A DNA stretch of 64,000 bases from positions 208,286,341 through 208,350,340 of the forward strand of contig JBAIZL010000001.1 in the NCBI GenBank assembly GCA_036971475.1, read 5' to 3'. The notes under the pieces are model-generated. The model made no database searches, was not told where the DNA came from, and saw nothing but the letters and a program-made list of their open reading frames with translations. Source of the stretch: Prosapia bicincta. Taxonomy: Eukaryota; Arthropoda; Insecta; Hemiptera; Cercopidae. Shown in pieces: positions 11,951 to 24,542 of the stretch. The translations under genes and the position numbers were made by a program. Every line of letters begins with the position of its first letter. Position 1 is the first letter of the stretch.

Positions 11951-12879
11951 CTATGTATAAAATTATAAAGAGTATTAAAGGCGGGACTAAAACCGATAAG
12001 TTGCGATTGCTACAAGATACCAATGACCAAGGTAATCATGAGGGAGAAGAGGAGCGATCCCTGTTAAAGGTTTTGGGGGCAAGTCTGAATTTTAATAGAA
12101 ACTTAATCATTTATTAAAATTTTTGTAAATTTCTTAAAATCATAGATTCAAATTTCTTTATAATAATCACTTAATACAAATAATTGCGTACAAATTATAT
12201 AAGCAAATGGCTCTTTTATAAATAGCAATATAAGTAACGGTCATGAAATAAAAATTTATTCAAATATAAAAGTTCTAAAATGACAAAAAATAAGTAACAT
12301 CAAATTATAATAAAAAACGTTTAACAAAGTCAAAGAACTATGAATTTAAAATTAATAGTAAAATAATTTATTTAAAGTCAATAAAAGTAAAAGATTATGA
12401 AATGCATAAAGAAAAACAAAATAAAAAATGATTCAGTACTTAATCTGATATACGTTATTTTATGTCCATATATCATATATTAAACATCTAGGATCAAATA
12501 ACTGCAAAGACTTAAGTCATGTATAGTTGGTTTCGAATTCGTTCTAATTTATGTTTTAGGGCACGAATATGGTTTAAAAGGGAAGTCACTAGGAAGTAAT
12601 GTTGCCTTTTAAACCTACAAATAAAAAAAAAACAAATTATTATAAATTGTTCCTATGTTGTATTTAAATATCTTTGTAACAATTATGTGTGTAAATTTAA
12701 GTCTAAGAACCACGATGTTCTCAATGACTACAAGTGTTAGAAACGTTTAAATAATAGTGTTATCCAAAGGATTGATGAACTTTATGCAAAGATTGCATTA
12801 CACTTTCTGAACTTTATGAACGATTCAAGTGTATTTCATGTTTAAACAACCTACTTACTTTACTTTATCCAACGCCTCT
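11951..12879. other. AT-rich stretch without recognised gene
   Basis: Nothing assignable beyond short random ORFs. Confidence 0.55.
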
Positions 12880-12999
12880 TGGTATTTCAGCCATTCGGTG
12901 CCAAGCAGTCCAGTAGAGGGAGGCGAGCCATATATCCCGCAGTCCTTGGCATTCGAACAGATGTTGGGCGTTCAAAATTGCTTCAGGGGCTGTTCAGAG

Positions 13000-14111
13000 C
13001 GGGCAGTCTGCGGTGGAGAGTACTCCTATTCTGGTCAGATGGGCAGGGAAGTAATCTTGTCCTGTCAGAGTTCGAAAGGCGGCCACACCAACTGGACGTG
13101 ACAGCTTTCGGTTAAGTGGGTTGTTCTTGACAGTAGATTCCCAGCTCTTCCCTTCCGTACCTGTGTCTGACAGATGTTCTTGCTCTCACCGCTTGATCAA
13201 TCCTTGTCTTGGAGGAGGTCAGGGACAGAGGTATCATTGGCTGAGTGAGGGATAGGCCTTATTTCGCTAATTCGTCCGCCTTTTCATTCCCTGGAATTCC
13301 AACGTGGCTTGGAATCCACTGCAGAGTAAGTTCCTAACCCCTTTCAGAGATATCACTTAAGAGAGCGCGACTGTTGAAAGTTCGCTTGCAAATTGGTGTC
13401 AGTATTGGTAGAGAGAGCCGTGATTGCAGATTGAGCGTCAACAAAGAACACAGCTTTTCGGTAATCTCTCAATGAAGTTAGTTTTCGAGCGGCTTCATAT
13501 ACAGCCGCTATTTTCCCATCATAGTTGCTCAGGGGGAAACTCACTGCGGTGCACCCTGTAAATAGTAAGGAGTGGTAGCCCGCTCCTGTACGGCCAGTGG
13601 CAAGATCACAGGATCCGTCAGTGTAAATGTGCAGCCAGACGGAGGGTGGGTAACGCACGTTTATGGTTTCAAGACCTGCCAATCTGAGTTCTACTTCAAG
13701 GGATGAGTGTTTTGGAGATGTGTGGCCGGAAAGATACAGACTTTGCTGGGGAAGGTGGGTGAACGTACGGGTTACAGAGAAGATTGACTCTGAGGTACCT
13801 GCGGGGATGTTCAGTTCTTTAAGGAGTTCTTCTGCCTTCTTGAGATGCGTAGTTTGAGTTTTTAATCTCGACGTCGGAGTTTCGTATGTGTCCCAGAATG
13901 GATGAACTCGTTTGATTCTTTCCCAGGATTTGAGTGATGTCTTTACTCTTCTGTCATAAATGGCTTCAATCCCGGCTTGTGCTTCCATTGCCGCGATCGG
14001 ACAGGATTTCGCACCACCCGTTATGACTCTCGAGGCAGTTTTTTGGACCCGGTCAAGTTTGGCAGTATTACTTTCGCTGGCTGTGACAAGCACTTCATTT
14101 CCATACGCCAT
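13000..14111 (-). pseudogene. LINE RNase H domain and C-terminal region (broken)
   Basis: Residues about 168-185 of the 252-codon frame read YTDGSCDLATGRTGAGYH (first catalytic Asp). Then come YDGKIAAVYEA, where the family normally has Glu at the Lys, and VFFVDAQSAI (third site). After the stop at 13353 the fourth motif continues in another frame as WIPSHVGIPGNEKADELA (about 13260-13320). Remnants of the C-terminal region follow toward 12.9 kb. The apparent Glu to Lys change would remove a metal ligand; this rests on my alignment by eye. Confidence 0.8.
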
Positions 14112-14909
14112 AACTGGTCTGATGTAAGTTTTTTAAGATGTTTCTAGGACGTCCTGAATGGCGCCCGATTGTCATAGTGAACCGTTGATAAACAGTTTTG
14201 GAGTCGTTTACTAACATAGAGTTTTGGTGAGCCCAGTCAGCAAGGCTTTGGAGGGCTAGATTGATAGTAGTTTCTAGGTTTACAATATTACTGCTTGTTG
14301 TCCAAATCAGCACATTGTCTGCATACAAGAGGGCTTAAACGCATGGGATTGAATGGATGGTTGCTATCACATCATTAATCATAATGTAAAACGTAGGCAG
14401 CTAGTTACGGCTCCTTGCGGAAGGCCTTGTCTCTTGATTTTATAGCGGGATTTTGTGTTGTTATAATTTACTCTGATGAGTCTATGAGAAAGGAAAATTT
14501 TGATCCATCGCAACAGGTTTCTACTCACCCCGCAGTTTATCAGTTTGTGCATGAGCATTTTTTTCCAAACTTGGTCGTATGCTGTTTTGAAGTCGACCAG
14601 AACTGCCAGTGTAGACATTTTACGGTGGAACCCGTCTTTAACGAGTTGGGTGAATTTAACAACGTGGTCTATTGTGCACGTATTTCTGCGGAAACCGGCT
14701 TGGGCTGGGTCTATGGTGCGGTGATTATCAAGGAAGGCGCTAAGTCTTTGAACTTCCATTCTTTCAGCGATCTTAGAGCAGAAACTAGTCAGGGGCAATA
14801 GGTCTGTAGCTCTCAAACTTGTCACTAGGTTTGCCATGCTAAGGGATGGGCAGATTTCGGCCTTCTTCCATTGTGCAGGTATGTGTTTATCCCATGTCAA
14901 ATTAATCAA
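14095..14909 (-). pseudogene. LINE reverse transcriptase (broken, YADN active site)
   Basis: The 14379-14909 frame holds RT motifs in order: LRATDLLPLTSFCSKIAERM, AGFRRNTCTIDHV, VDFKTAYDQVWKKML (motif A, catalytic Asp in DFKTAYD) and GLPQGAVTS (motif B). The next frame, to 14095, carries MYADNVLIWT, the motif C box. Its second catalytic Asp (YADD) reads Asn, so the enzyme would be dead even without the frameshifts. Confidence 0.88.
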
Positions 14910-15439
14910 TTTAAGGAGAGTGTTCTTTGCCTCACTTCCGAGATGCTTTAGGAATCCGGGGAAGATCCGTCCACTCCTTACGATTTCCGGGTTTTAGTAC
15001 ATTTGAGCGCGATTCCTAGCTCGTCCAGGGAGAAGGGGGTGCTAAGAATATAGTTGTCCAGCTTGGTGTGGCAAGATGGATGTGGCTTTTTCAAGAGGGT
15101 GCGTGTTACACATTTTGCCCTGATATTCTGCTAGTCCTTGCATAGTGTGAGCACAGAGCATTGGCATTTTCCTTGTCGGAAGTTAGTAGCTTGTCTCCAT
15201 CTTGAAGAGGATCTTGTTCCCTTACAATCTTCTCACTACACAGGCAGCTGATGAAACGATGTGTTTTCCTTCCGTCCTTTCTGAAATCCAGTTTGAGTAG
15301 GAAAGATATGTATGCTTCTCTTTTCCCTTGAATGACGATTTTTCGTAGGTCAGCTTGGCATTCTCTTAGATTTACACAGTCCGAGATTTGACCCAATCGT
15401 TCCGCCTCCTTTCTGGCTCTGTCTCTGGCTTTTTTCAAG

Positions 15440-16310
15440 GAAGAGAGTGTTTTATTCCAGAATGGTTTGTGTTTCTTAACTTGTCCTCTTTGGATGCTTT
15501 TTGTAGCGCAAGACAGAATAGCGTCACAGAACGCTTCGGGCGATTTCTCAGGGATGGTTCAAATTAGGTCGAGAGTCACTTTGGAGTTTGTGTCTTGGGA
15601 AAAGTGTTACCAGTCGGCCTTCCGAAAACTCCACCTAGTGAGTTTTTTCCTTGAGTGGCAGTGGCTGTGGAAAGGACACTCGGGTTAACAGCGCTCTGTG
15701 GCAGCATCCTGAAGGATCGTACAGGAGTTGTACTTGTGTACGGCCTGCCGGGGCCGATAACCAGGTCGGGTCTAGATTTGTGACCGGCAAAAGATAGAAA
15801 TGTGGCTTCTGTAGGTATGATTTACAGCAATTTATCATCTATAAAGTCCTCCATTGCTTTACCCGTGAGCGTTCAGGTAGGATATCCCCATCTGTTGGAG
15901 GGGGCGTTAAAGTTACCGTTAACGATGCAACGTGTGGAAAGGCGATTGTTAAGGATGTTGAGGTTTGGCTTGTTTCCCGGTGGGTTGTATAGGCCAATGT
16001 TTTTGAAAGGTTTTTTCTTTTTCCAGACCTCTAGGAAAGCTTCTAACATCACTTTCTTTCATTTCATGTATTGTCGCGCAGTGAGCCTTGAGATTCTGGT
16101 TAACTCCCACGAGCATGCCCGAGGCTACCTGTCGTCCCCTCTTCATTTTTTAATTTACATATCCAGTTTGTTGATATAATTCGTGGGTCTCAGATGCAAG
16201 ACCTGAATCAAGGATAAAATAAACATCGACCTCATGATTCACGAGAATGTGTCGTATTTCTGAAAATTTACTGTTCAAGCCTCCGGCATTCTAATGGAGC
16301 ACACGTAGGC
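15440..16310 (-). pseudogene. LINE APE-type endonuclease and linker (broken)
   Basis: Around 16290 the minus strand encodes NAGGLNSKFSEIRHIL and then DVYFILDSGL, the N-terminal signature of APE endonucleases of non-LTR elements (Asn near the start, then the D...I.E/D.GL segment). A following frame has GRQVASGMLVGV, corresponding to the GG-A-G strand. Stops and shifts fall near 16284 and 16155, and the middle of the domain is scrambled. Near 15430-15480 the text FWNKTLSSLKKARDRARKEA is typical of the stretch between endonuclease and RT. Confidence 0.75.
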
Positions 16311-16320
16311 TTCTCTAAAA

Positions 16321-16734
16321 AAACTGATTCTTTAAATTAAAGTAAATTGCAGAAATTCAACGAAATTAAGGTAACAATTGTATCACATTTTGGAAGAGTA
16401 AATGTTAGTTTATATTTTTATTTTCATTAAATTAAATCAAGTTAAAACAAAAAATATGTAAAATTACATTAAGTATCCATACTAAATAAATCATATTAAC
16501 TATGTGGTAGGGAAACTAAATACAAAATCTCTGAAATTTTCCCTACCAGCAACAGGAGTAGAAATCAAATAATTCAATTAAGCTAAAAGAAAGATTATTT
16601 AAGAAATAATCTTGCAAAAGAAAATCAATATATACATTTTACAGCTAAACACAAATTTATAATGTATATATAATCACTTAGATGAGTATGAACATTTTTG
16701 TTGGTTTTTTAAATAAAGACCAGAAATTTATCCA
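16321..16734. other. AT-rich stretch, nothing recognised
   Basis: No ORF or repeat that I can assign. Confidence 0.5.
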
Positions 16735-16977
16735 CTGACAGGTCATGCTCGACACACCGCATGTACGGTATAGTAAGTCGAATGGGATCATATTTTGACC
16801 GTGGTTGAATTTGTATAGTATGAATCGGTCATCATCAAGTATAGTTTACGCGAAAAACGCGTAAATGTGGTCACGTTGTTGGTAGGGTGTGGAACGCAAA
16901 AATCGCGGACATTGTCCCTGGCAAGGATACAAGGTTTGGCCGCGGCATTCTGTATGAGTGCGTGTGTGTGTGTGTGT
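16735..16977 (+). mobile_element. GT-linked dispersed repeat, tail-only copy
   Basis: Shares TCATATTTTGA, CGCGAAAA.CGCGTAAA and TGGTAGGGTGTGGAACGC with the tail of copy 3 (24350-24480). Like it, this copy ends in a GT run (about 16960-16977). Confidence 0.7.
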
Positions 16978-19900
16978 AAAAGAAAAAGAATAACGTTGAA
17001 TTAAGAAAAGAAAGAAAGAGAAGAAAAAGCATTTATGCATCTTGTTGTGGATTTATCTTAAATTTCATTTTTTTAAAAGATACTTTAATAATTAAAGGGT
17101 TGAAAGTGTATAACCAGAAATAACATTAGGACAAATGCCGCAAAATATTAGCTTTTAAAATTCCACATACAGTACATATCAAAACTGGATAATACTGAAT
17201 AATAAATTTTCACTCTTTTCACCTTATCCCTTTTTCTCTATTGCTCCCTTGCCTGTCTTCCGATATCTGTTTATCTTCCTTCTTTCTTTCTTTGTGAACA
17301 TCTGTTACTGACGGACTGTATATATATCTTGTTCAAATTTTAAACCCAATAATAAATATTTTTTATACATCCACTCTAGTTCAAATACTTTTTATACTTT
17401 TTCCCCTCTAATAATGGATGACAATTGATGTTAATACAGTTTTTTTTTAATAATAACTCAAAATATATTTTGATGAATTTATTTTAGTTTTATATTGGGG
17501 AAACCCCTTTTAAAAATAGTCAAGGAACCCAATGTTATTTCGTCCACTTGGCTTAAAAGAAGTATTAATATATGATTCCAAAAACAGCTGTTATCATGTC
17601 ATAGATTTTGTGGTGGAACAGCTGTTTAAATTTTAGGTTATGTTACTTATTTATATTAATTGTAGTTATTTAAAATAAAGTAAGTAAAATGAAGTGTTTG
17701 ATTGTTGGATTCAGTGGGAATTGACTTTAAAAACTAGTTCGTATACTTGTTTTATTAAAATTCTGTGTATTCCAAACAAATGTTAGGGCAAGTGTAATCC
17801 ATCTTCACGCAAGTTAAGGTTTATCCCTATCCTCCCCTTGATTCTTAAGGTAATTTCAAATTAGACTAAAAATTATCCAAATAGATAGTTAAACAGTATA
17901 AGCCCTTCAAGGCCATTTATTAAAACAGTAAAATAATGGGTGTGTTTATATAGATGTGTTATAAATATATGAATAACATATAGGCATAGTATACGATATA
18001 ATTAGTGTTTTTATAATAATTTCAAGTCAATATCAATTTTTTGACTTAAATATTTTGATCAATGGTGGTAGTTCTCCTTTCAAATACAATCAAATTGAAA
18101 CTTTGTCCAATTGCAACCAGACTCATTTACAGTTTAAACATATCATTTCCTCATATTTATTTACCAAAAAATTCTACTATTTTTATACTTTTAAATATAG
18201 CTTTCTGGGAAAACGTACTTAAAATGTTCTAGAAAATAAAAATTGTTAAAAGATTATACAATGTATATTAATCAAAGTTTGAAAACTAATTTTATTTTTC
18301 AGTTTCACATACGATTCCGAACAATAAAACTAAATTGACACGTCAAAAATATTGGCCGGTAAAACTTACATTGAAACACGAAACATTTAATTGGAAACTA
18401 CAAAACCAATCAAACATTTGCTCGCAATAGCTACCAATGACACTTCTCGCTAATTAGATCTATAAAAACTAAACCAAATATTTTACACTAAACCGTCAAC
18501 GCGTTTTCATAATCCCGAGCTGACACAAATAAAGCTGTGTACAATGCAAATTCAACTTACCGCATAGCAGCTACTGCTGTGTTCAGGTTACCGGAAATTC
18601 ATTATAAACATTTTGCTTGTTTTGGGTTTTAAAATCAAAATCAACTTTAAAATTATATTTTAAATGAAGACATTTTTGTGTGATATTTCTATCTGGGTGG
18701 ACAAGCGTATTTATAATAAACGTGAACAATTTTCGTCAAAAAATTTGATTTTCGACAAAATTTTAAAAAAATGTGTTTTTAATGATCTCTGAAACCACAT
18801 ATACACTTATTTTGTTTCTAGTAACTCGCCATTGCGAATTTGAAGATGATTTTTGCTGTGTTATATTTTAATCAATCATAACAATAGAGATTAATTTTTC
18901 TCAGTAAATAAATCTTTTCTATCATTATCAAGGCACATATAAAGATGAAGTAGGAAAGAAAACTTTGTTCGTGAAATAACCGAACTCTGTCCAGCTGTCA
19001 ATGACGCTAGAAATGTCCAAACATAAAAATGTGTATAGATATATTGGAGGCTAATAAAACCATAAGATATTATTGAAGTTTTATTTAGTTCTAATCATTA
19101 TATTTTCAAAAGGTGACGAATGTGTGTTGAATTTATAAAAATATAACTGTAACAAAAAAAATAATAATATTTAGTGCAAAATATTCATCATGCTCCTACC
19201 ATAATTAAACATTACAATAATTCTATTTTTTACCTTTTTGTCCTTAAACGAAAAAACAATATATATAGTATATCATGAACCCCATATGCCTTTCAATTTC
19301 TTTAACGCAAATTAAAGTATATAGCTTTTGTTTTTGCTTATTACTTCAAGACATCGAGAAAGTGAGACGATTTCACCTACGAAGGTTAGAAAATGCGTAT
19401 GCATATGTATGGGATTAAAGTAGGGCTATAAAAACCCCTGTGTAGGGATAAAATGGAATACATGCACTACTTCCTTATACAGATCTGTAGCAATTACCCC
19501 TTACAAATTTAAAGCAGGAAAGAACTTAGCAAATACAGGTCAGGAAATTTCCGGATAAAAGTGAATTCCGAACGTTACATCAAAATAAAGTTCCCAGGGA
19601 AATTGCTTATTGGCTGAGAAGAATATAGAAATGCACTAGGGAAGCTATGCTGATTAGTAAATCCAAATTTGTTCATGTCAAAGGCTCGAAAGGACAGCAC
19701 TCTATAGGAGAATGTTTCCGGAACGGAGAGAAGAAAGATGGAAAAATAATAATATTTTAGAGTAGTTCTAAAGGGTCACCAGTAACAAATACTTTTGAAT
19801 AAAAATAATAAATAAATGCTAGCAGAGTCTATTTTTGTGTCGAAAAGTTTAGGATGGAACTGCAAGTTAACTGATTCTTTTAAAAAAATAATTAACTACT

Positions 19901-20640
19901 TTTTTTTAAGAAACAGGAGTGCAGAATTCACCAAATTGACGAAGTCATTATGCAGTCCAATCGAATCACAAGAGAGACAAATTTAGAAGTAACAACTGCA
20001 AACAGTGTCTTATGTAAAGGTTTTTTTTAATATTCATATGTTTTTGAACCGGTAATTAGATACGATTTCTGTTCTCTTTTTTGAATAAAAAGTTCTCTAA
20101 TTTCTATTAAATTCTAAATGTTTAGATTCTATACATATTTTATGAGATAAATCTAACTCTCATTGGAGGATCACATCCTGAGATAAACATCATTGAACAA
20201 ATGAGTAGCTTAGTTATTCGATTCTAGAGACATATTTGTTTTCTATATTACGATTTACGTATATAGCTTCGAAAATTTTCACGTCTCAAATATGTGTAAC
20301 AACCAATGATTTAGTTACCATTTGCATCGACATGTTTTTTTTTCTAAATGCTAGAGGAAATTTTTCGTGGAACGTTAGAGCTTGGAGCCCAGCAATACCT
20401 AAGGATATTTTTCACCAAATAGTTTGGTAATTTATATTCAAATTATGAATAATATTTTATTATTATTGCTGATTTTTTAGATAGCGTCGATATCCTTCTC
20501 AACAATTAAGAGGTAATAAAAATAATAAAAGGTGATAATCTAAACCTATGGCCTACATGGACAATGTGTTATCATCATGTAAAATAACAAAATAAAATGA
20601 ATGTAATTGAAGAAGAGACATTGGATCAGTTAGGTCCGTT
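16978..20640. other. Long AT-rich stretch without recognised gene
   Basis: No ORF longer than about 64 codons. A GTAAGTT donor-like site lies on the minus strand at about 18560, after a short GC-richer segment. It is the only splice-like signal that stood out and is unsupported otherwise. Confidence 0.55.
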
Positions 20641-20885
20641 CCGGTATTTCGGTATATATATATATAAAGAAATCGTATATATCAAAACACAAATAAAAGA
20701 ATTATAATTGTAAAATTATTATTTCACAGGGTTGTATTTTGTGTGAATTAGAAGTGAATGTATTTTTTGAAATTGTTTAATATTCCTGATGATGTAGGTA
20801 CTGTTAGCCAACGAAAAGCTTTGAATTGTAAATTCAATTATATTTCTTGTATTTGTATTTTGACTTAGTTCTTTAATAATACACA
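20641..20885 (+). mobile_element. Penelope-like 3'-terminal fragment, second PLE family
   Basis: Carries a hammerhead-like core (20782-20827) followed by AAATTCAATTATATTTCTTG and TATTTGTATTTTGACTTAGT. The same sequence occurs reverse-complemented at 47633-47690, next to another AT tract, so it is a dispersed family. No coding part or target duplication is visible. Confidence 0.6.
20782..20827 (+). ncRNA. Hammerhead-ribozyme-like core (CTGATGA)
   Basis: CTGATGA at 20786-20792 is the textbook core. Then come one extra T, an imperfect stem II (GT.GG/CC.AC), GAA at 20813-20815, the self-complementary AAGCTT, T at the cleavage position, and GAAT pairing with the upstream ATTC (4-bp stem I). Order and spacing match the other cores in this window. 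Activity is inferred only. Confidence 0.55.
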
Positions 20886-20898
20886 AGAATACATATTG

Positions 20899-20901
<3 letters not shown>

Positions 20902-20950
<49 letters not shown>
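20902..20950. repeat. (AT)n microsatellite
   Basis: About 49 bp of pure AT, abutting the PLE fragment. Confidence 0.97.
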
Positions 20951-20953
<3 letters not shown>

Positions 20954-21080
20954 TTTCACTATATGAACTTAAACAAGAATCTTACTTGTTATTTATGCGA
21001 GTTAACTTTCAAAGACCGGTCTTGTCTCCATCGTGAATACAAGAAAACAGTGTTGCAAAACTACAAATATATATATATTT

Positions 21081-21182
21081 GAGCGTGTGTGTGTGTGTGT
21101 GTGTTGCAACGGAGCGCGCACCGCGCCGCCCGCGGGCCGTCCCGTCCTGCACGGGCCACAGCGCGGCCGCCTCCACCCTTTC
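21081..21182. other. (GT)12 followed by a GC-rich, CpG-dense block
   Basis: After about 24 bp of GT, 21105-21182 is mostly G and C, with many CpGs and small palindromes (GCGCGGCCGC near 21162). It sits in DNA that is otherwise strongly AT-rich. A minus-strand frame runs through it, but low complexity makes that uninformative. Confidence 0.8.
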
Positions 21183-23751
21183 CCCACCGCAAGCTCAGAA
21201 CTCTGACAGGGCCTATCCTAGCCAAACTAGGATACTGTGCAATGACCCGCCAAAATCTGCCAGAGAACAGGTCACAGGACTTTATTATAAACAACCTAAC
21301 TTTCTGAAATTTAACACTTTGGGTACATATTTCCCGGGGGAATGAGTTCTTTGAAGGCATCTTTTTGAGTAAACTTCTTACTGAATTTATATTAACACCA
21401 AAAGTTATAAGAAAAACAATTTTTAGTGATAATAACTGAAAAGTGTAATTTAATTATGTTCATTTAACCCTTCAATATTCAAAATCAAATTTGTTTAATT
21501 TTTTTTTTATAATAAAAGTGTCTTTATCTTTGACAATACCTTTTTCAAACCCTTTGAAATAAACAATCCTTTTATGTGAATTTGCAAATCTTAAACATTT
21601 GATTTTAAACTCCTGTACATAAAATTAGACAATGGAACTTTTAAAACTTGACTTTATCAACAATTATCTTTAACCCTTTTAATTTAAAAACTGATCCTTT
21701 GAATAACATAAGTTATATCAATAAACAATTTTATCCTATTAAAAAACCATTAAACTCTTTGAAAAACATAAGTTATATCAACGAACAATGTTTTATACTT
21801 CTCTAACTAATTAAACAAACATATTACACCTTAACTTGCAATTCTTAGCTTAACAATTGATTTACTAGACCCACATAATCTTTGCTGAATATTTACTTTT
21901 TATTTTTATTGTCTACTCTAAATCAAAGAAATAGTTTCACATTTTAGTTTTGTCTCCTTTTTTTTATTTCACAACCCTTTTATTTTAATTCCAAATAATT
22001 TTGTAAACCCCTTTATATTTTAATTAAATCTGATTTATAAATATTAATTAATTTTTCATTAATTAATTTTAATTTATTCCATTAATTAATTTTAACCTTT
22101 TCTCTTTAATTAATTTTAATTGCTTATTATTTATTTATTGTAATTAATTTTCATTAATTAACTTTAACTCTTTCTCATTTAATAATTTTACTTGATTATC
22201 ATTTAATAACTTTAAATATTTACCGTAGGTCTAAAATACTAAAACAAAGAAACCTTTTCTGTTGAATCATCTGTCTTATTTGACTTCTTTTGCACAAAAC
22301 GCATAAAACAATTTCTTACCACCCGTTTACATTTTATTCATTTCTCGCTAATTTTTTTATATTTAAAAAATCTTTAATTTCTAACATTTAATTAATTAAT
22401 TTCTTTCCAAAACAATTTATAACTTTCTCTATTTAAAAAATTCCCAATTTACTAACAATTTAATTCTATTTCATATTCATAAACTAGTTTGGAGGACTCC
22501 TCCATTTGGTGGTGGGAATTTCCCCCACTAACCAAAACCCCCTCTAGTTCATGAATTAAACAAAACCATTGTTTGAAATTCCTTAACGTTTTTAAAAAGA
22601 AATTTTATTTGAAATTGAATTTTTTTAGATGTCAACTTTCCCCAAAAATTGTACCATATAGAAGTTTTAATTAAATGAAAACGAGAGAAATTAACCTGAC
22701 CTTAATTGCAGGATCACTCCTAAATCCTGGTAGATTTTTCTTTCTTCTCCCTCGAGATTGTTTGTTTCTAGGGTGGCCATCTTGGTATGCGATGTCACCG
22801 ATCTTGACTGTTGGCGTCCCTCCTAGAATTTTAATATCCCGATTTTGAAACTTATAAAATTTTGCTCTCCCTCTTTCAGTTCTTGAGTTCTTATTGTTCA
22901 ATTATTTATTTAATTACTGTATTTATTTTTCACTGTTCATATATAAAAGTTTGATTTAAAAATTGACATCTAATTAAATTTTGATTTCTTTCCTGTTCAC
23001 TGTTTTAAATTTTGAAGCACTGTTCTTTATAAATTACTTTACTGACTAATAATTTTTCATATTGTTCACCTCTAACACACACACAAACTTCTTAAGAACG
23101 ACGCCACATAGATGTTAAACTTTGGAGACCTCTTTTGGAGACGTTACCTCCTCCAAAAGGGTTCCAAACCACACGCGACTACATTTTAGCAACGACCAGT
23201 CTCGCGCTTAGCACGTATTTTTCATCGTCGTCATTTACAGATCACAAACTGAAACAAAGGCTTGTCACCTGGAGCGACAGGACCGACGTCCTCCCTCTTT
23301 GAAGTCTCGAATAACGCGGTTTATTTTAACCCCGCTGGGCCTTCTCGTTCCCACGAGACGTATGGTACCACGTTTTGTCAACCAATGGGGTGGCTTCTAA
23401 GATCTACGTCACTACATCATGCGACTTTTTCCTCCGTTGGGCTTCCACTCAAAGCAAGCTCACTCAAAAATGATCAAAATATTGTTTGTTTCTTTAATTT
23501 GGGTATAACTCTTCTATTTGTCGTTATCGCGACTTTTGGTACAGGGCATCTCCTTTCCCTCTTGACAAACCGCGTCTTCTCGAATGTCGATGAGGATTAT
23601 AGGAGTATTTTGAGGTTTTCTCTCCTTTCCATGTAATTTACTTACATTTTAAAATATACAAAACCCCTTTTCCCTTCTAATGGCTTTGCTTTCACATTTT
23701 TACATTACGAAATTTTATTATTATTTGCTAATCAGAATTCAACCCGTCGCA
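21183..23751. other. AT-rich region with two unassigned ORFs
   Basis: 21370-22560 is extremely AT-rich with TTAATTAATTTTAATT-like runs. A tandem pair lies near 21710/21765 (AACATAAGTTATATCAA). A minus ORF at 22671-22901 contains TPTVKIGDIAYQDGHPRNKQ with a basic tail. This recalls the C-terminal integrase module of LTR elements (VGD.V...HP), but I do not trust it. A plus ORF at 23262-23636 (124 codons) has a hydrophobic stretch NIVCFFNLGITLLFVVIATF in a GC-richer block and no recognised domain. Confidence 0.45.
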
Positions 23752-24542
23752 GTGTGTGTGTGTTGAGACGGCCAAAATTGATCTCAAATTTGAAGAATTT
23801 CTTCACATTTCGGCACTTCGGCAAAATCTTTTAATAATAATATCCTAAAAGTTTTAAAATTGAAACAGCTGCTATGCACAGTAGTGGGCAAACCATGCTC
23901 ATTATCTGGTTGAGTAAACAAGGGTCGATGTTACTGAAACGTAGCAACTAGGAAAGAATTATTTTTTTCCTCTTAAAAACGAAATTAAAATTAAATTAAT
24001 TTTTGTTGTTTATGGTAAACAAAACTAAAAAATGAAATTAACATGCTGCTAACAAATATAAGAATATTACAGCATAAGTAGCGTTTTAAATCAGCAGCTA
24101 AAATACGAGCACAAATATCCGAAAGCTAGTAAAACAGGACACTCTGTTTTCAAGTTGTGACAATGTTTTTGATAAACTAATACACTGCGTAGCGGAGGTA
24201 GTGGGGACTTCCCAATAGAGAGAAGTAAATCAGCTCTCGTGACAGAAGGACGTTTTTCCTGCAAATCCAAGAAGTTTCCAAGAAGCTTTCCCGTGGCAAA
24301 TTTTAAAGTTTTCAAAGACGCCACAGGTACCAGTATATGCTAAGACGGGGGGGGGGTCATATTTTGAACGCGCTTGGACTGGCGTGTTTCGGCCCTGCAG
24401 TTTCCATCATCACCAGGTGCATCTTATGCGAAAACCCCGTAAAAGTTGCAACGTTACTGGTAGGGTGTGGAACGCGTAAATCGGTGGCGATCTTTCTGAG
24501 ACTGCGCAGGTTCGGCTGCGTCAGTGTGTGCGTGTGTGTGTA

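Larger units (their letters stand above)
12880..16320 (-). mobile_element. Degenerate LINE (APE endonuclease - RT - RNase H), minus strand
   Basis: Reading from 16.3 kb down, the ORF2 pieces come in canonical order: APE endonuclease, linker, RT, RNase H, C-terminal region. Each is broken by frameshifts and stops. RNase H after RT points to the I, LOA or a related clade; I cannot resolve it further. No ORF1 is visible and I could not find target duplications or a poly(A) end, so the borders are approximate (3' end near 12.88 kb). Confidence 0.85.

Noticed and set aside
22480..22550. Nested small palindromes (TGGAGGACTCCTCCA, GGTGGTGGGAATTTCCCCCA)
   Set aside because: Short, imperfect and without repeat or coding context. 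Noted but not called.
22671..22901. Possible integrase C-terminal module (VKIGDIAYQDGHPRN)
   Set aside because: Only a loose resemblance; no neighbouring RT, integrase core or LTRs. Mentioned in the region entry only.
23080..23640. Possible LTR related to the 32-kb terminal repeat (both have CATCATGCGA/GATCATGCGA-like and TTTGAAG or CGAATA blocks)
   Set aside because: The similarity is a few short words out of register; I could not make a continuous alignment.
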